The notes: generated by a model not told the origin, from the sequence alone. A stretch of 64,000 nt of DNA from Jeotgalibacillus alimentarius (GCF_000829445.1 NZ_JXRQ01000029.1:248001-312000); one strand, 5' to 3'; positions 53,317 to 62,003 are shown, counted from the stretch's first letter. Numbers and translations are program-made.

Positions 53317-54363
53317 ATGACAAACACAATAAAATTAACTTCACTCTCTTCTAAAGGCGGGTGCGGCTGTAAAATCGGTCCTGCAGATCTTTCACAGGTT
53401 TTGAAGAACCTTCCGCAGGCTGCTGCTGACCCTAACTTACTCGTTGGACTCGACACAAGCGATGATGCGGGTGTGTATAAGATTAATGAAGAAACAGCAC
53501 TTGTTCAGACACTTGATTTCTTTACACCGATCGTTGACGATCCTTATGATTTCGGACAAATTGCAGCAGCTAATGCAATCAGTGACGTATACGCGATGGG
53601 CGGTACCCCGCTGACTGCACTGAATATCGTTGCCTTCCCTATCTCAACGCTTGATAAAAGCATCCTGACAGATATTCTTCGCGGCGCAGGCGATAAGTTA
53701 AAAGAAGCAGGCGTGACACTTGTAGGCGGGCATTCTATTGATGACCAGGAGCCAAAATTCGGTCTTGCTGTGACAGGAACGGTCCATCCGGATAAAGTCA
53801 GAGCGAATAACGGTGCAAAACCCGGTGATAAACTGATTCTGACGAAGCCGATTGGGGTCGGTATTTCAACTACAGCACTAAAAAACGGCCTGCTTAGTGA
53901 GGAAGAAAAGCAAAACGTTACAAAAGTGATGGCTACATTGAATAAAAAGGCAGCTGAAACAATGGCAGGCTTCGATGTCCACGCCGCAACAGATGTAACA
54001 GGCTTCGGCCTGCTCGGACATGCTTCAGAAATGGCGGCAGGAAGTGAGGCAGGAATACGTATATACAGCAGCCAGGTTCCTGTCCTTCCACGCGTTCGTG
54101 AATTAGCGGAGAGCGGAACGATTCCGGGTGGAACGAAAAACAACTATGCGCACTTAGATGGAAAAGTATCCTTCCCTGATGAAATGGATCAGATCGACCG
54201 CTATATTTTATGTGATGCTGTAACATCAGGCGGGCTGTTGATTTCTGTAGGCGAAAATGAATCAGATGAACTGCTTGCGAAGCTGCGTGATCAGCAGGTG
54301 GATGCTCATCTGATTGGAGAAGTTGTCAGTGACCATAGCGGGAAAATCAGTGTTCAATCATAA
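53317..54363 (+). CDS. selD: Selenophosphate synthase SelD
   Basis: Makes selenophosphate from selenide and ATP. 348 residues. The active site is GGCGCK with Cys16 and Lys19, equivalent to E. coli Cys17 and Lys20 (cysteine form, no Sec codon). DDAGVY, DFFTPIVDDPYDFGQIAAANAISDVYAMGG and VGGHSIDD are family signatures. ATG 53317 is chosen (AAAGG 9 nt upstream); the frame could start at TTG 53308, directly on the ribosome binding site. It is 18 nt upstream of mnmH, so selenophosphate is probably made for tRNA modification. Confidence 0.96.
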   Translation: MTNTIKLTSLSSKGGCGCKIGPADLSQVLKNLPQAAADPNLLVGLDTSDDAGVYKINEETALVQTLDFFTPIVDDPYDFGQIAAANAISDVYAMGGTPLTALNIVAFPISTLDKSILTDILRGAGDKLKEAGVTLVGGHSIDDQEPKFGLAVTGTVHPDKVRANNGAKPGDKLILTKPIGVGISTTALKNGLLSEEEKQNVTKVMATLNKKAAETMAGFDVHAATDVTGFGLLGHASEMAAGSEAGIRIYSSQVPVLPRVRELAESGTIPGGTKNNYAHLDGKVSFPDEMDQIDRYILCDAVTSGGLLISVGENESDELLAKLRDQQVDAHLIGEVVSDHSGKISVQS

Positions 54364-54381
54364 GTCGGAAGGTGAACAGTT

Positions 54382-55434
54382 GTGACAAGAGAAATCAGCT
54401 TACATGATTTGATGAAGGCTCATGAGAATAACGATAGAATCCTGGTGGATGTCCGCTCACCCGGTGAGTTTGAAGAAGGCTCGATTCCCGGCAGCGTGAA
54501 TATACCGGTTTTTGATAACGAAGAGCGTGCAGAAATCGGTACGATCTATAAGCAGGTTGGACAGGAAGCAGCAAAAGAGCGCGGACTTGAAATTTTCTCG
54601 GCCAAGCTTCCTTCATTTGTTAAGCAGTTCCAAGACCTCGGCGGCCCTGTCTCAGTCTTCTGCTGGCGCGGCGGTATGAGAAGTAAAACTGCGGCTACCA
54701 CTACTGAGCTGATGGGTGTTGATGTGAACAGACTGACAGGGGGAATCCGCACATACAGACAGTGGGTTGTGCAATCCCTTGAGGAGTATGCATTCACACC
54801 CGACCTACTCGTATTGAACGGTTATACAGGCTCAGGTAAAACAGTGATTTTGAACCGGTTAAAGGAAGCTGGGTACCCGGTGATTGATCTTGAGAAAATG
54901 GCTGGGCACAGAGGCTCGATCTTTGGTCAGATCGGTCTAAATCCAAGCAACCAGAAAAAGTTCGACTCCCTTCTGGTGACTGAGCTTAGAAAATTGAAAA
55001 ATTCTCCATATATTTTAATTGAAGGAGAAAGCAGAAGAATTGGCCGCGTGCATATGCCGGACTTCCTTCATGAGAAAAAGGAGCAGGCACCTCAGCTGTT
55101 TCTTGACCTTCCTGCTGATGTACGGGTGCAAAATATCCTTGAGGACTATCAGCCGGAGGAGATGCCTGAACAATTCATGGAGGCTTTCGAAAGAATTGAG
55201 CGCAGGCTGCATACACCGATTTCCCGGGAAATACGCGAGCTGTTGACAAACGGTGATTATGAGAAAGCTGTACACCTTTTACTCATTCATTATTACGATC
55301 CAAGATACGAGCACTCAATCAGTTCTCAGGATGGCTCTCATATGTTTATTAAAGCTGCATCAATGGATGAGGCTTATGAGAAAGTAAAAAAAGCAGCGGA
55401 TTCTTTCCGTTATTCAGCAAGCCGCCAGAATTAA
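54382..55434 (+). CDS. mnmH: tRNA 2-selenouridine synthase MnmH (SelU)
   Basis: Replaces sulfur by selenium in 2-thiouridine at the wobble position of tRNA(Lys, Glu, Gln), through a geranylated intermediate. 350 residues. N-terminal rhodanese domain with active cysteine in CWRGGMRSK (about 98), then a P-loop domain with NGYTGSGKT (about 151) and LIEGESRRIG. The start codon is GTG 54382 with GGAAGGTGA upstream. It forms an operon with selD. No selA, selB or tRNA-Sec gene is in the window. Confidence 0.95.
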   Translation: MTREISLHDLMKAHENNDRILVDVRSPGEFEEGSIPGSVNIPVFDNEERAEIGTIYKQVGQEAAKERGLEIFSAKLPSFVKQFQDLGGPVSVFCWRGGMRSKTAATTTELMGVDVNRLTGGIRTYRQWVVQSLEEYAFTPDLLVLNGYTGSGKTVILNRLKEAGYPVIDLEKMAGHRGSIFGQIGLNPSNQKKFDSLLVTELRKLKNSPYILIEGESRRIGRVHMPDFLHEKKEQAPQLFLDLPADVRVQNILEDYQPEEMPEQFMEAFERIERRLHTPISREIRELLTNGDYEKAVHLLLIHYYDPRYEHSISSQDGSHMFIKAASMDEAYEKVKKAADSFRYSASRQN

Positions 55435-55456
55435 TGGCGGCTTCTGTGTCTTTTTC
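55419..55456 (+). terminator. Hairpin overlapping the mnmH stop
   Basis: AAGCCGCCA and TGGCGGCTT arms, followed by TCTGTGTCTTTTTC. The U-run is displaced, so termination may be partial. Confidence 0.55.
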
Positions 55457-55482
55457 AGACTTATATTCAAAGGATGATGTCC

Positions 55483-55842
55483 ATGAATCTGTTATGGGTT
55501 GGCCTGGGCGGGGCTGCAGGTGTACTCCTCCGATCCGCAGCCGGCGTCTATATACAAAGCAGTTTTCCCTTTTCCACATTAATTGTGAACCTTCTTGGCT
55601 CTTTTTTACTCGGATTGCTTTCCACTGCTCCGCTTAAAATCAGCAGCAGTGTCAGGCTCGCAGTTACAACGGGACTGCTCGGCTCGTTTACGACTCTGTC
55701 AGCTGTCAGTGCGGAGCTTTTCAGCTTTCTGCAGGAAGGCCAATATGTATTCGCACTGATCTATCTTCTAATCAGCTTAACAGGCGGTTTTATACTTGCT
55801 TATTATGGCATGAAAACCGGCAGGAAAGCAGGTGGAATGTGA
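55483..55842 (+). CDS. crcB: Fluoride channel subunit CrcB/FluC, first copy
   Basis: Membrane protein of the Fluc family, about 119 residues with four helices. GLGGAAGVLLRSAAGVY, NLLGSFLLGLLS and TTGLLGSFTTLSAVSAE carry the family Asn and the TT/S polar track. ATG 55483 is favoured: AAAGG lies 9 nt before it, while ATGs at 55474 and 55477 are too close. The stop overlaps the start of the second copy (TGATG). The two products probably form an obligate heterodimer. No fluoride riboswitch is seen upstream. Confidence 0.9.
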   Translation: MNLLWVGLGGAAGVLLRSAAGVYIQSSFPFSTLIVNLLGSFLLGLLSTAPLKISSSVRLAVTTGLLGSFTTLSAVSAELFSFLQEGQYVFALIYLLISLTGGFILAYYGMKTGRKAGGM

Positions 55843-56189
55843 TGACTCTTTTGATGCTCGGTGTTGGGGGTTTTTTGGGTGCAACCTCGCGTTATCTGAT
55901 ATCAACGTACGGCAACAAAGCCTTTCCAGTCATTCCTTTTGGGACGCTGCTGGTTAACCTGCTTGGCTCTTTTCTGCTTGGCATGGTCATAGCGCTTGAA
56001 TTATCTTCTGCTTTCAATGCGCTGTTTGCAACAGGCTTTCTTAGTGCATTTACAACCTTTTCAACGATGCAGACAGAAGCGGTTAAGCTTTTTGAAGAAG
56101 ATCAGCGGGTCAGAGCGCTCCTGTATTTATTGCTGACATTTTTGGCTGGAACACTTTTTGCCTCTCTCGGCTTTATAGTGATGATCTGA
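55842..56189 (+). CDS. crcB: Fluoride channel subunit CrcB/FluC, second copy
   Basis: 115 residues, four helices: LLMLGVGGFLGATSRYLIS, FGTLLVNLLGSFLLGMVIAL and GFLSAFTTFSTMQTE. It keeps the R-Y-L-I segment (lost in the first copy) that typifies the second member of such pairs. It begins within the stop codon of the first copy, with AGGTGG 6 nt upstream, and is therefore translationally coupled. Confidence 0.92.
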   Translation: MTLLMLGVGGFLGATSRYLISTYGNKAFPVIPFGTLLVNLLGSFLLGMVIALELSSAFNALFATGFLSAFTTFSTMQTEAVKLFEEDQRVRALLYLLLTFLAGTLFASLGFIVMI

Positions 56190-56509
56190 AAAAGATGCTT
56201 ATATACGCGAAAAAATCTCCGGCTGTCACCAGAGATGTCCGCAATTTATATGGGTGGGGAAGAATATATGCTGTCTTAATCGCCAATTCGGGTGGTTGGA
56301 TCCTTTTCTTTAAGAAAGCCGCTGTCTTCCCGGCAGTCACTACAATGCAGCAAAATAGCGGTCCTTTGATCCGCCACTCCACCGTTGATTTACGTGGTCA
56401 CAAGGAATATTTACCCCGTGTTTTTAACATTGAAACCACCCTGAACACATTGAGCATATTCTCCCGGATTTGCAGTTTAGATAACCATTAATATAAAGGA
56501 GCTGATGAC
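56190..56509. other. 320-bp gap without an identified feature
   Basis: A 98-codon plus-strand frame (56195-56491) and a shorter minus frame exist, but neither has a ribosome binding site or a recognisable family. I could not match the region to a riboswitch class. The promoter of the next gene presumably lies at its right end. Confidence 0.4.
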
Positions 56510-56794
56510 ATGAACCAGAAAGAAATAGAAGCTTATATTATTCAGAAGTATCAGGAAGATGAGCAGTTGATGGTCCGCATATTTGTAGAATGGTGTCATG
56601 AAAATAATCTGGATCCCGAAAAATTATATCAGGAAGCATATCCCGCACAGCCGCCTAATACGCTGCTTAAGCAGTTGAACGCAGAACGCGAACCCTTTGA
56701 TATGACCGTAGACGCTGGGACCCTTATCAATGTGCTTCAAATCTTCGGTAATGACGATCTTGCACATATTGTTTCAGTCTATGCAAACAAGTGA
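56510..56794 (+). CDS. Small uncharacterised soluble protein
   Basis: 94 residues, acidic and helical (KEIEAYIIQKYQEDEQLMVR, VEWCHENNLDPEKLYQEAYP, DAGTLINVLQIFGNDDLAHIV). No family recognised with confidence. AAAGGAG lies 9 nt upstream of the ATG, and the compositional pattern is that of a real gene. Confidence 0.75.
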   Translation: MNQKEIEAYIIQKYQEDEQLMVRIFVEWCHENNLDPEKLYQEAYPAQPPNTLLKQLNAEREPFDMTVDAGTLINVLQIFGNDDLAHIVSVYANK

Positions 56795-56823
56795 AAAGCA
56801 GGCTGCTTTAAGGAAGCAGCCTG
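56794..56823 (-). terminator. Hairpin at the end of the convergent small genes
   Basis: CAGGCTGCTT and AAGCAGCCTG, 5-nt loop. On the minus strand it spans the stop of the 116-residue gene and is followed by CTTTTC. Confidence 0.7.
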
Positions 56824-57158
56824 AACACATTTCCCCACTCATCAGGCAGCTGATCAATCCCAATCTCACGGAAGATTTCACGATCTGTCGTCATGACTAC
56901 CTGCCAGTGAAGGCATGCCTGATCAATTTCAATGGCTGTCCTGTTTTTTAATGTACTGATATTTAAGTGAAGAAGCTTCTCTCTTACTCTCTCCCTTTCC
57001 TCTTCATTCATCATTACCGGCTTAAAGTCTATTTTTTCATCGTTTATTACACTGGTTCTCAATACGTGGCTTTTCTCAAAATTAACAATCGTTCTATAGG
57101 ATTTTCCAATCAAATCTGAGATCTCGATTTCGAGCTGTCTGAGTTCTTCTTTTTTCAT
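56808..57158 (-). CDS. Uncharacterised cytoplasmic protein
   Basis: 116 residues, no signal or membrane helix. KKEELRQLEIEISDLIGKSYRTIVNFEK at the start and ALHWQV-like QACLHWQVVMTTDREIFREIG in the second half look like an ordinary globular protein, but I do not recognise the family. It is divergent from the GGDEF-EAL gene. Confidence 0.7.
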   Translation of the reverse strand: MKKEELRQLEIEISDLIGKSYRTIVNFEKSHVLRTSVINDEKIDFKPVMMNEEERERVREKLLHLNISTLKNRTAIEIDQACLHWQVVMTTDREIFREIGIDQLPDEWGNVFRLLP

Positions 57159-57375
57159 ACATATCCCCCACTCTAAAGGATTTTTTTATCTTCATTTTAC
57201 CATCCTGACTTTATTTAGCGGAAGGATAAAATGAAGTCCTTTAGACTTGCATCAATATGTATCTTTTTACACCTTTATGACAATATAATCGTGACATACG
57301 TCACTAATCGTTTTATGATAGAAATAATTAATGATTTCTTATGTTAGCTGTTCTGAATGATGAGGAGGAGAATGC

Positions 57376-59592
57376 ATGAGTCACCTGAAAGCGGATCCCC
57401 ACTATTTATTTGATTTTTTTACCGGGCTTTATAAAATGGTTTTCCTGATGGAAGTAGATACGCAAGGATATAAATACAGAAATGTAACACCTGAAGCTGT
57501 CCGTCTTGCCTCACTCCCCGACGACTGGAAAGGCCGCTATCTTCATGAGATCTATGATGAAAAAGTTGCAGCTCCTTTAATTACACAATACGATGCTGCG
57601 ACTTCAACCGGTCAGCCGGTTTTTTATTCTGATCAGATGAATAAGCTTTCCAATATCTCGGAATATGCAGCTTCTGCCCTTATGCCCATTACTGATGAGC
57701 GCGGCTGTGTTCGATATATTATCGGGTTAACCAATGACCTGTCAGACTCCACATCAGCAAAGCTGCTCGCTTCTATAGAAAATATCGATTACCTGACCGG
57801 ACTGCCAAGTCTTTTACAGGTGAAATCTGAGCTTGCAACAATAGAAGATCAGCATATATCCGTTTTATATTTAAATATAGACCGCTTTAAGCTGATTAAT
57901 GAATGGCTGGGAATTGAAGCAACGAATGTTCTCTTAAAGAAAATTGCCAAACAGACAGCTGGGCTCTTACCGTCCGGATCGATTCTCGGGCGAATAGATG
58001 GAGATGAATTCATTATTGCAGTGATGGATCATACAGAAGGTGCTGCAAGGGCACTTGCCGAAAGAATTCTTGATTCCTTATCTGTCTTCACTTATGAAGT
58101 GAATGGTGTATCGATTCCCGTGACTGGATGCGTGGGAATCTGCAGCATTCCCGGTCATCCGAACTCAATGATTACGAACGCCTGTGCAGCGATGGTCGAA
58201 GCGAAAAGAGAAGGAAGAAATTCAATCCGGCTTTTCATAAAAGAAGGACATCTGCAGGAGCATATTGACGAAGCCATTATGGAAGCTGAATTATATAAAG
58301 CACTTCAGGAAGATGAACTCACAGTGTATTATCAGCCAAAGTTAAACACACTGACAAATCAGGTTCATTATGAAGCACTCGTACGCTGGTTCAGCCCTGT
58401 GCTTGGCACCGTGCCGCCCCTGAAGTTTATTCCAGTGGCTGAGAAAACAACGCTGATTCACGAGATCACCAGGACGGTTGTACGTAAAGTCTGTCATGAT
58501 CTGAGAACCCGTCCTGAACTTTTTAACAATTCCAGAACATCAATTAACCTGTCTGCGTGTCTTTTTGAGCCGGAGCTGATTGATACACACTTTGTACAGG
58601 TGATTAATGAATATAAAGCTGACCCTACTAAAATTGAGATTGAGATCACAGAAAATATCCTGATGAAAAATCCGACGAAAGGAATCGAACTCGTTAATTA
58701 TCTGAAAGAGCTCGGTTTCAGGGTTGTGATTGATGATTTTGGTGTCAGCTATTCATCCTTAAATTATTTACGAAACTTTTCGCTCGATGGAATCAAAATT
58801 GACCGGTCGTTCATTTCACAAATTGATCAGATGAACAGCGAGAAGGATATCAGCATTGTCCATTTTATTATTCAGCTTGCCCGTAAATTGAATCTTTACG
58901 TGACAGCTGAAGGGGTCGAAACAAAGGAACAATTCGACATTTTAACAAGTTTGGGCTGTCATGAGATTCAGGGATATTACTTCAGCAGACCGCTTCCCGT
59001 TGAAAAACTTGAACAGGCGCTTGAGCATTTCTTCAGTTATACACTTACAGAAGCTGTGCAAGGTCAGCAGGAGGTCGCTGCAACCGGTCTGAGTGCTGAA
59101 GATAAGCGCCTGAAAGAAGTGGAACAGCTGCAGATTCTTGATACCCCGGAAGAAGAACGCTTTGATCGGATTACACGGATGATCAAAGAGGCTTTTCATG
59201 CGCCTGTTTGCTTTATTTCAATCATTGATGACCATAGGCAGTGGTTCAAATCCTGCATCGGTCTGCCCGAACCGGTTCAGACGATCAGGGAAGTGCCACG
59301 GGAACTGTCACTTTGTGATCATGTGATCAGACAGAAGCAACCATTGATTATTGAAAACATCTCTGAGCACCCTGATGAGTCTATACAGGCTCTTTTTGAA
59401 GGGAGCGGCATGCAGTTTTATGCCGGTTTTCCTATTTCATCACAGGGAGAAATGGTTGGTACATTATGTATCACTGATTATCTTCCGCGCATTTTCAATG
59501 CACAGCAGATGCAAATGATGCTTGATTATTCAAAGTGGGTTGAGTCAGAGCTGGAGTTACACCGCCTTGGAGTGAATGGATGTAAAAACTGA
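57376..59592 (+). CDS. PAS-GGDEF-EAL-GAF c-di-GMP phosphodiesterase
   Basis: 738 residues, no membrane helix. PAS-like region about 10-130, GGDEF about 135-290, EAL about 300-560, GAF about 575-735. The cyclase site is degenerate, RIDGDEF instead of RxGGDEF, so synthesis is unlikely; it may bind GTP as an allosteric domain. The EAL site is intact: YEALVRW, SINLSA, IEITENIL, IDDFGVSYSSL, IKIDRSFI, TAEGVET and EIQGYYFSRPLP. It therefore probably hydrolyses c-di-GMP. A C-terminal GAF (ISIIDDHRQWFKS, LCDHVIRQ) is unusual after EAL. AGGAGGAG precedes the ATG. Confidence 0.92.
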   Translation: MSHLKADPHYLFDFFTGLYKMVFLMEVDTQGYKYRNVTPEAVRLASLPDDWKGRYLHEIYDEKVAAPLITQYDAATSTGQPVFYSDQMNKLSNISEYAASALMPITDERGCVRYIIGLTNDLSDSTSAKLLASIENIDYLTGLPSLLQVKSELATIEDQHISVLYLNIDRFKLINEWLGIEATNVLLKKIAKQTAGLLPSGSILGRIDGDEFIIAVMDHTEGAARALAERILDSLSVFTYEVNGVSIPVTGCVGICSIPGHPNSMITNACAAMVEAKREGRNSIRLFIKEGHLQEHIDEAIMEAELYKALQEDELTVYYQPKLNTLTNQVHYEALVRWFSPVLGTVPPLKFIPVAEKTTLIHEITRTVVRKVCHDLRTRPELFNNSRTSINLSACLFEPELIDTHFVQVINEYKADPTKIEIEITENILMKNPTKGIELVNYLKELGFRVVIDDFGVSYSSLNYLRNFSLDGIKIDRSFISQIDQMNSEKDISIVHFIIQLARKLNLYVTAEGVETKEQFDILTSLGCHEIQGYYFSRPLPVEKLEQALEHFFSYTLTEAVQGQQEVAATGLSAEDKRLKEVEQLQILDTPEEERFDRITRMIKEAFHAPVCFISIIDDHRQWFKSCIGLPEPVQTIREVPRELSLCDHVIRQKQPLIIENISEHPDESIQALFEGSGMQFYAGFPISSQGEMVGTLCITDYLPRIFNAQQMQMMLDYSKWVESELELHRLGVNGCKN

Positions 59593-59594
59593 AA

Positions 59595-59629
59595 CAGAGG
59601 CTGAGACAATGATGATGTCTCAGCCTCTG
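59595..59629. terminator. Hairpin between convergent genes (GGCTGAGACA family)
   Basis: CAGAGGCTGAGACA and TGTCTCAGCCTCTG form a perfect 14-bp stem with a 7-nt loop; only short U tracts follow. Confidence 0.75.
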
Positions 59630-59636
59630 CCTGTAA

Positions 59637-61289
59637 TCAACCTGTCGTTTTGATCTCATATACGCGGGCTTCATAAGGTTTTAAGTCAATCTTTTCAGGC
59701 AGATTGTTCCTTGCCTCCGCACCAACCTGAACATTGCCGATCACAAGCCGGGTTTTCGCACCGGAGAATTCACGCGGGCAATCAGCTGTAATGGAGGCGT
59801 CTGAGTGATTCAATGCAACAAGCCACGTTACATTCTGATAACTTCTTCTGTACATATACAGCGGCTCCTGCCCTTTCGACAGATCTTCATAGTCACCGTA
59901 AACCATGACCGGATGCTCTTTTCTGAGCTCGATTAAGTTCTGATACGTGTAAAATACTGAGCTTTGATCTTCAAGCGCCTGTTCCACATTGATGTCCGGA
60001 TAATTCGGATTCAGTTTGATCCATGGTGTGCCGCTTGTAAAACCTGCATGCTCTTCGCTGTTCCAGTGCATCGGTGTACGGGAATTATCACGGCTGAGCA
60101 ACAGCAGATCTTCAAACACTTCCTGTGGATCTCTCCCTTTTTCCACTTCTTCTTTATACTTATTTTTCATTGCAATATCATTGTAATCATCGATTGAATC
60201 AAATCTCACACCAGTCATGCCAAGCTCTTCTCCCTGGTAGATATAAGGCATACCGGGCAGCGTATGAAGCATAATAGCAAGCATCTTTGCTGATTCAACG
60301 CGGTACTGTCCGTCATTTCCGTAGCGGGTTACCTGACGGGTATGGTCATGATTATTCAGAAACTGTGAGTTCCACCCCTTTTCAAAGACGCCCTTATACC
60401 AGCTTTCCTGAATTTCCTTGTAACGCATCAGATCCATCACCGGCATTTCATCTGCCACCTGAAAATGAAATAGCGTATTCAGTTCATGACGGTCTTCATG
60501 CACGTATAAAAGACCCGTCTCAGGATTGACGAAAGGAATCTCTCCCACTGTCATCACGTCATAATGAGACAGCACTTCACGATTCATCTCCTGCAGATAA
60601 TCATGGATACCCGGGTTATCAGCGAGGTAATTGATATGCTCAGGACGCTCGGCATCCGGAAAACCCTCCTGCTTTGCCAGCAGATTAATGACATCCATTC
60701 TGAAACCGTCAATCCCAAGGTCCAGCCATGATCTCATCATCCGGTAAATTTCATTTCTAACCTCAGCGTTTTCCCAGTTCAGGTCAGGCTGCTCTTTTGC
60801 AAATGAGTGAAAATAATATTCTCCTGTCTGCTCATCCTTCGTCCAAGTTGAAGGTTCAAAATAGGAGCGCCAATTGTTCGGAGGTCCGCCTTCTTTGCCT
60901 TCACGCCAGATATACCAGTCACGCTTCGGATGATCCTCAGATGATTTTGAATCAAGAAACCATGGGTGCTGATCTGAAGTATGATTCACTACAAGATCCA
61001 TGATGACTTTCATCCCTTTAGCGTGAATGGCTGCAAGCAGCTCTTTAAACGTGTCCATATCCCCCGCTTTCTCCATAACAGCCTCATAATCGGAAATATC
61101 ATAGCCGTTATCACGATCAGGTGATTCATAAAACGGATTCAGCCAGATGACATCCACACCAAGCTTCTTTATGTAGTCCAGCTTTTCAATTACACCTCTA
61201 AGGTCCCCATATCCATCACCATTACTGTCATAAAAGCTGCGCCAGTAGACCTGATAGACGACCGCTTCTTTCCACCAAGTTTTTTTCAT
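59637..61289 (-). CDS. GH13 alpha-glucosidase (oligo-1,6-glucosidase type)
   Basis: 550 residues, cytoplasmic. The barrel motifs are DLVVNHTSDQHPWF (region I), DGFRMDVINLL (nucleophile Asp, region II), VGEIPFVNPE (acid/base Glu, region III) and FLNNHDHTRQVTRYG (transition-state Asp, region IV). N-terminal WWKEAVVYQVYWRSFYDSNG is typical for the MalL/TreC group. It should cleave short alpha-glucosides taken up by the cell; whether isomaltose, trehalose-6-phosphate or sucrose is preferred is unclear. ATG 61289 has GGAGGG 6 nt upstream; the frame extends to 61310. A cre site lies just upstream. Confidence 0.93.
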   Translation of the reverse strand: MKKTWWKEAVVYQVYWRSFYDSNGDGYGDLRGVIEKLDYIKKLGVDVIWLNPFYESPDRDNGYDISDYEAVMEKAGDMDTFKELLAAIHAKGMKVIMDLVVNHTSDQHPWFLDSKSSEDHPKRDWYIWREGKEGGPPNNWRSYFEPSTWTKDEQTGEYYFHSFAKEQPDLNWENAEVRNEIYRMMRSWLDLGIDGFRMDVINLLAKQEGFPDAERPEHINYLADNPGIHDYLQEMNREVLSHYDVMTVGEIPFVNPETGLLYVHEDRHELNTLFHFQVADEMPVMDLMRYKEIQESWYKGVFEKGWNSQFLNNHDHTRQVTRYGNDGQYRVESAKMLAIMLHTLPGMPYIYQGEELGMTGVRFDSIDDYNDIAMKNKYKEEVEKGRDPQEVFEDLLLLSRDNSRTPMHWNSEEHAGFTSGTPWIKLNPNYPDINVEQALEDQSSVFYTYQNLIELRKEHPVMVYGDYEDLSKGQEPLYMYRRSYQNVTWLVALNHSDASITADCPREFSGAKTRLVIGNVQVGAEARNNLPEKIDLKPYEARVYEIKTTG

Positions 61290-61321
61290 GAGAATCCCTC
61301 CAGTCTTCAATGTAGATTCAT

Positions 61322-61335
61322 TATAACCGCTTACA
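61322..61335. promoter_or_regulatory. cre site upstream of the alpha-glucosidase
   Basis: The minus strand reads TGTAAGCGGTTATA, 13 of 14 against TGWNANCGNTNWCA. It lies 32 bp before the GH13 start, where CcpA would block transcription. It is also within reach of the divergent methyltransferase promoter. Confidence 0.6.
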
Positions 61336-61384
61336 TGTGAGAATACTGCTGAGAACCATTATACTTTTCATAAGGAGTGATCGA

Positions 61385-61984
61385 ATGAACCCGTGGGATA
61401 GAAGATTTCAAAACGAGACATATATTTATGGAAAAGCACCGAATGAATTTATCGTCAGCGCACAGAAAAAGCTGAATCTGACAAAAGGAAAGCTGCTGGC
61501 AGTTGCAGAGGGTGAAGGAAGAAATGCTGTCTACTTTGCTGAAAAGGGCATGAGCGTAACCGCATGGGATTATGCGGAAGAAGGCCTGAAAAAGACCCGG
61601 AAGCTTGCCGAGGAACGCCACGTACAGGTTGAAACCGCCCTTGCTGATCTGACAAATGCCACATGGACACCCGAAACATTTGACGCCGTGATCAACGTCT
61701 TCGGTCATATCGATCCAGCCGGCAGAGAGCATATGCTGAGCGGAATTAAGAACACCATCAAACCGGGCGGCTACTACATCAGCGAAGTCTACTCAAAGCA
61801 CCAGCTGCCGTACAAATCAGGAGGCCCGCCAAAAGAGGAATTCCTTTATGACGCCAAAGAAATGCTTGAAGCCTTCGAAAACTGGAAAATCATCCACTTC
61901 TACACAGGTGAAGTGATCAGACAGGAAGGAAAACTGCATAATGGCCTATCACACATAATCCAAATCATTGCACAAAAAACCTGA
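61385..61984 (+). CDS. SAM-dependent methyltransferase (TehB-like)
   Basis: 199 residues. MNPWDRRFQNETYIYGKAPNEF is the typical start of the TehB/tellurite-resistance-like methyltransferases. Motif I appears as LLAVAEGEGRNAVYFAEKG, the next acidic position in VTAWDYAEEGL, and INVFGHIDPAGR follows. ATG 61385 is chosen (AAGGAG 7 nt upstream) rather than ATG 61337. Substrate unknown; tellurite or thiopurine detoxification are family precedents. Confidence 0.88.
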   Translation: MNPWDRRFQNETYIYGKAPNEFIVSAQKKLNLTKGKLLAVAEGEGRNAVYFAEKGMSVTAWDYAEEGLKKTRKLAEERHVQVETALADLTNATWTPETFDAVINVFGHIDPAGREHMLSGIKNTIKPGGYYISEVYSKHQLPYKSGGPPKEEFLYDAKEMLEAFENWKIIHFYTGEVIRQEGKLHNGLSHIIQIIAQKT

Positions 61985-61987
61985 AAA

Positions 61988-62003
61988 TGTTTCACGTGGA
62001 ACA
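61988..62003. other. parS chromosome partition site
   Basis: TGTTTCACGTGGAACA; its complement TGTTCCACGTGAAACA matches the Bacillus parS consensus TGTTNCACGTGAAACA at all 16 positions. It lies in the gap between the methyltransferase stop and the tandem repeats, a few bases from the coding region. ParB/Spo0J would load and spread here; parS sites cluster around the replication origin in Bacillales. Confidence 0.93.

Noticed and set aside
55437-55482. Fluoride riboswitch before crcB
   Set aside because: The gap is too short and lacks the GGNGATGG-type start of the aptamer.
56195-56491. 98-codon ORF downstream of crcB
   Set aside because: No ribosome binding site or recognisable family; a competing open frame exists on the other strand.
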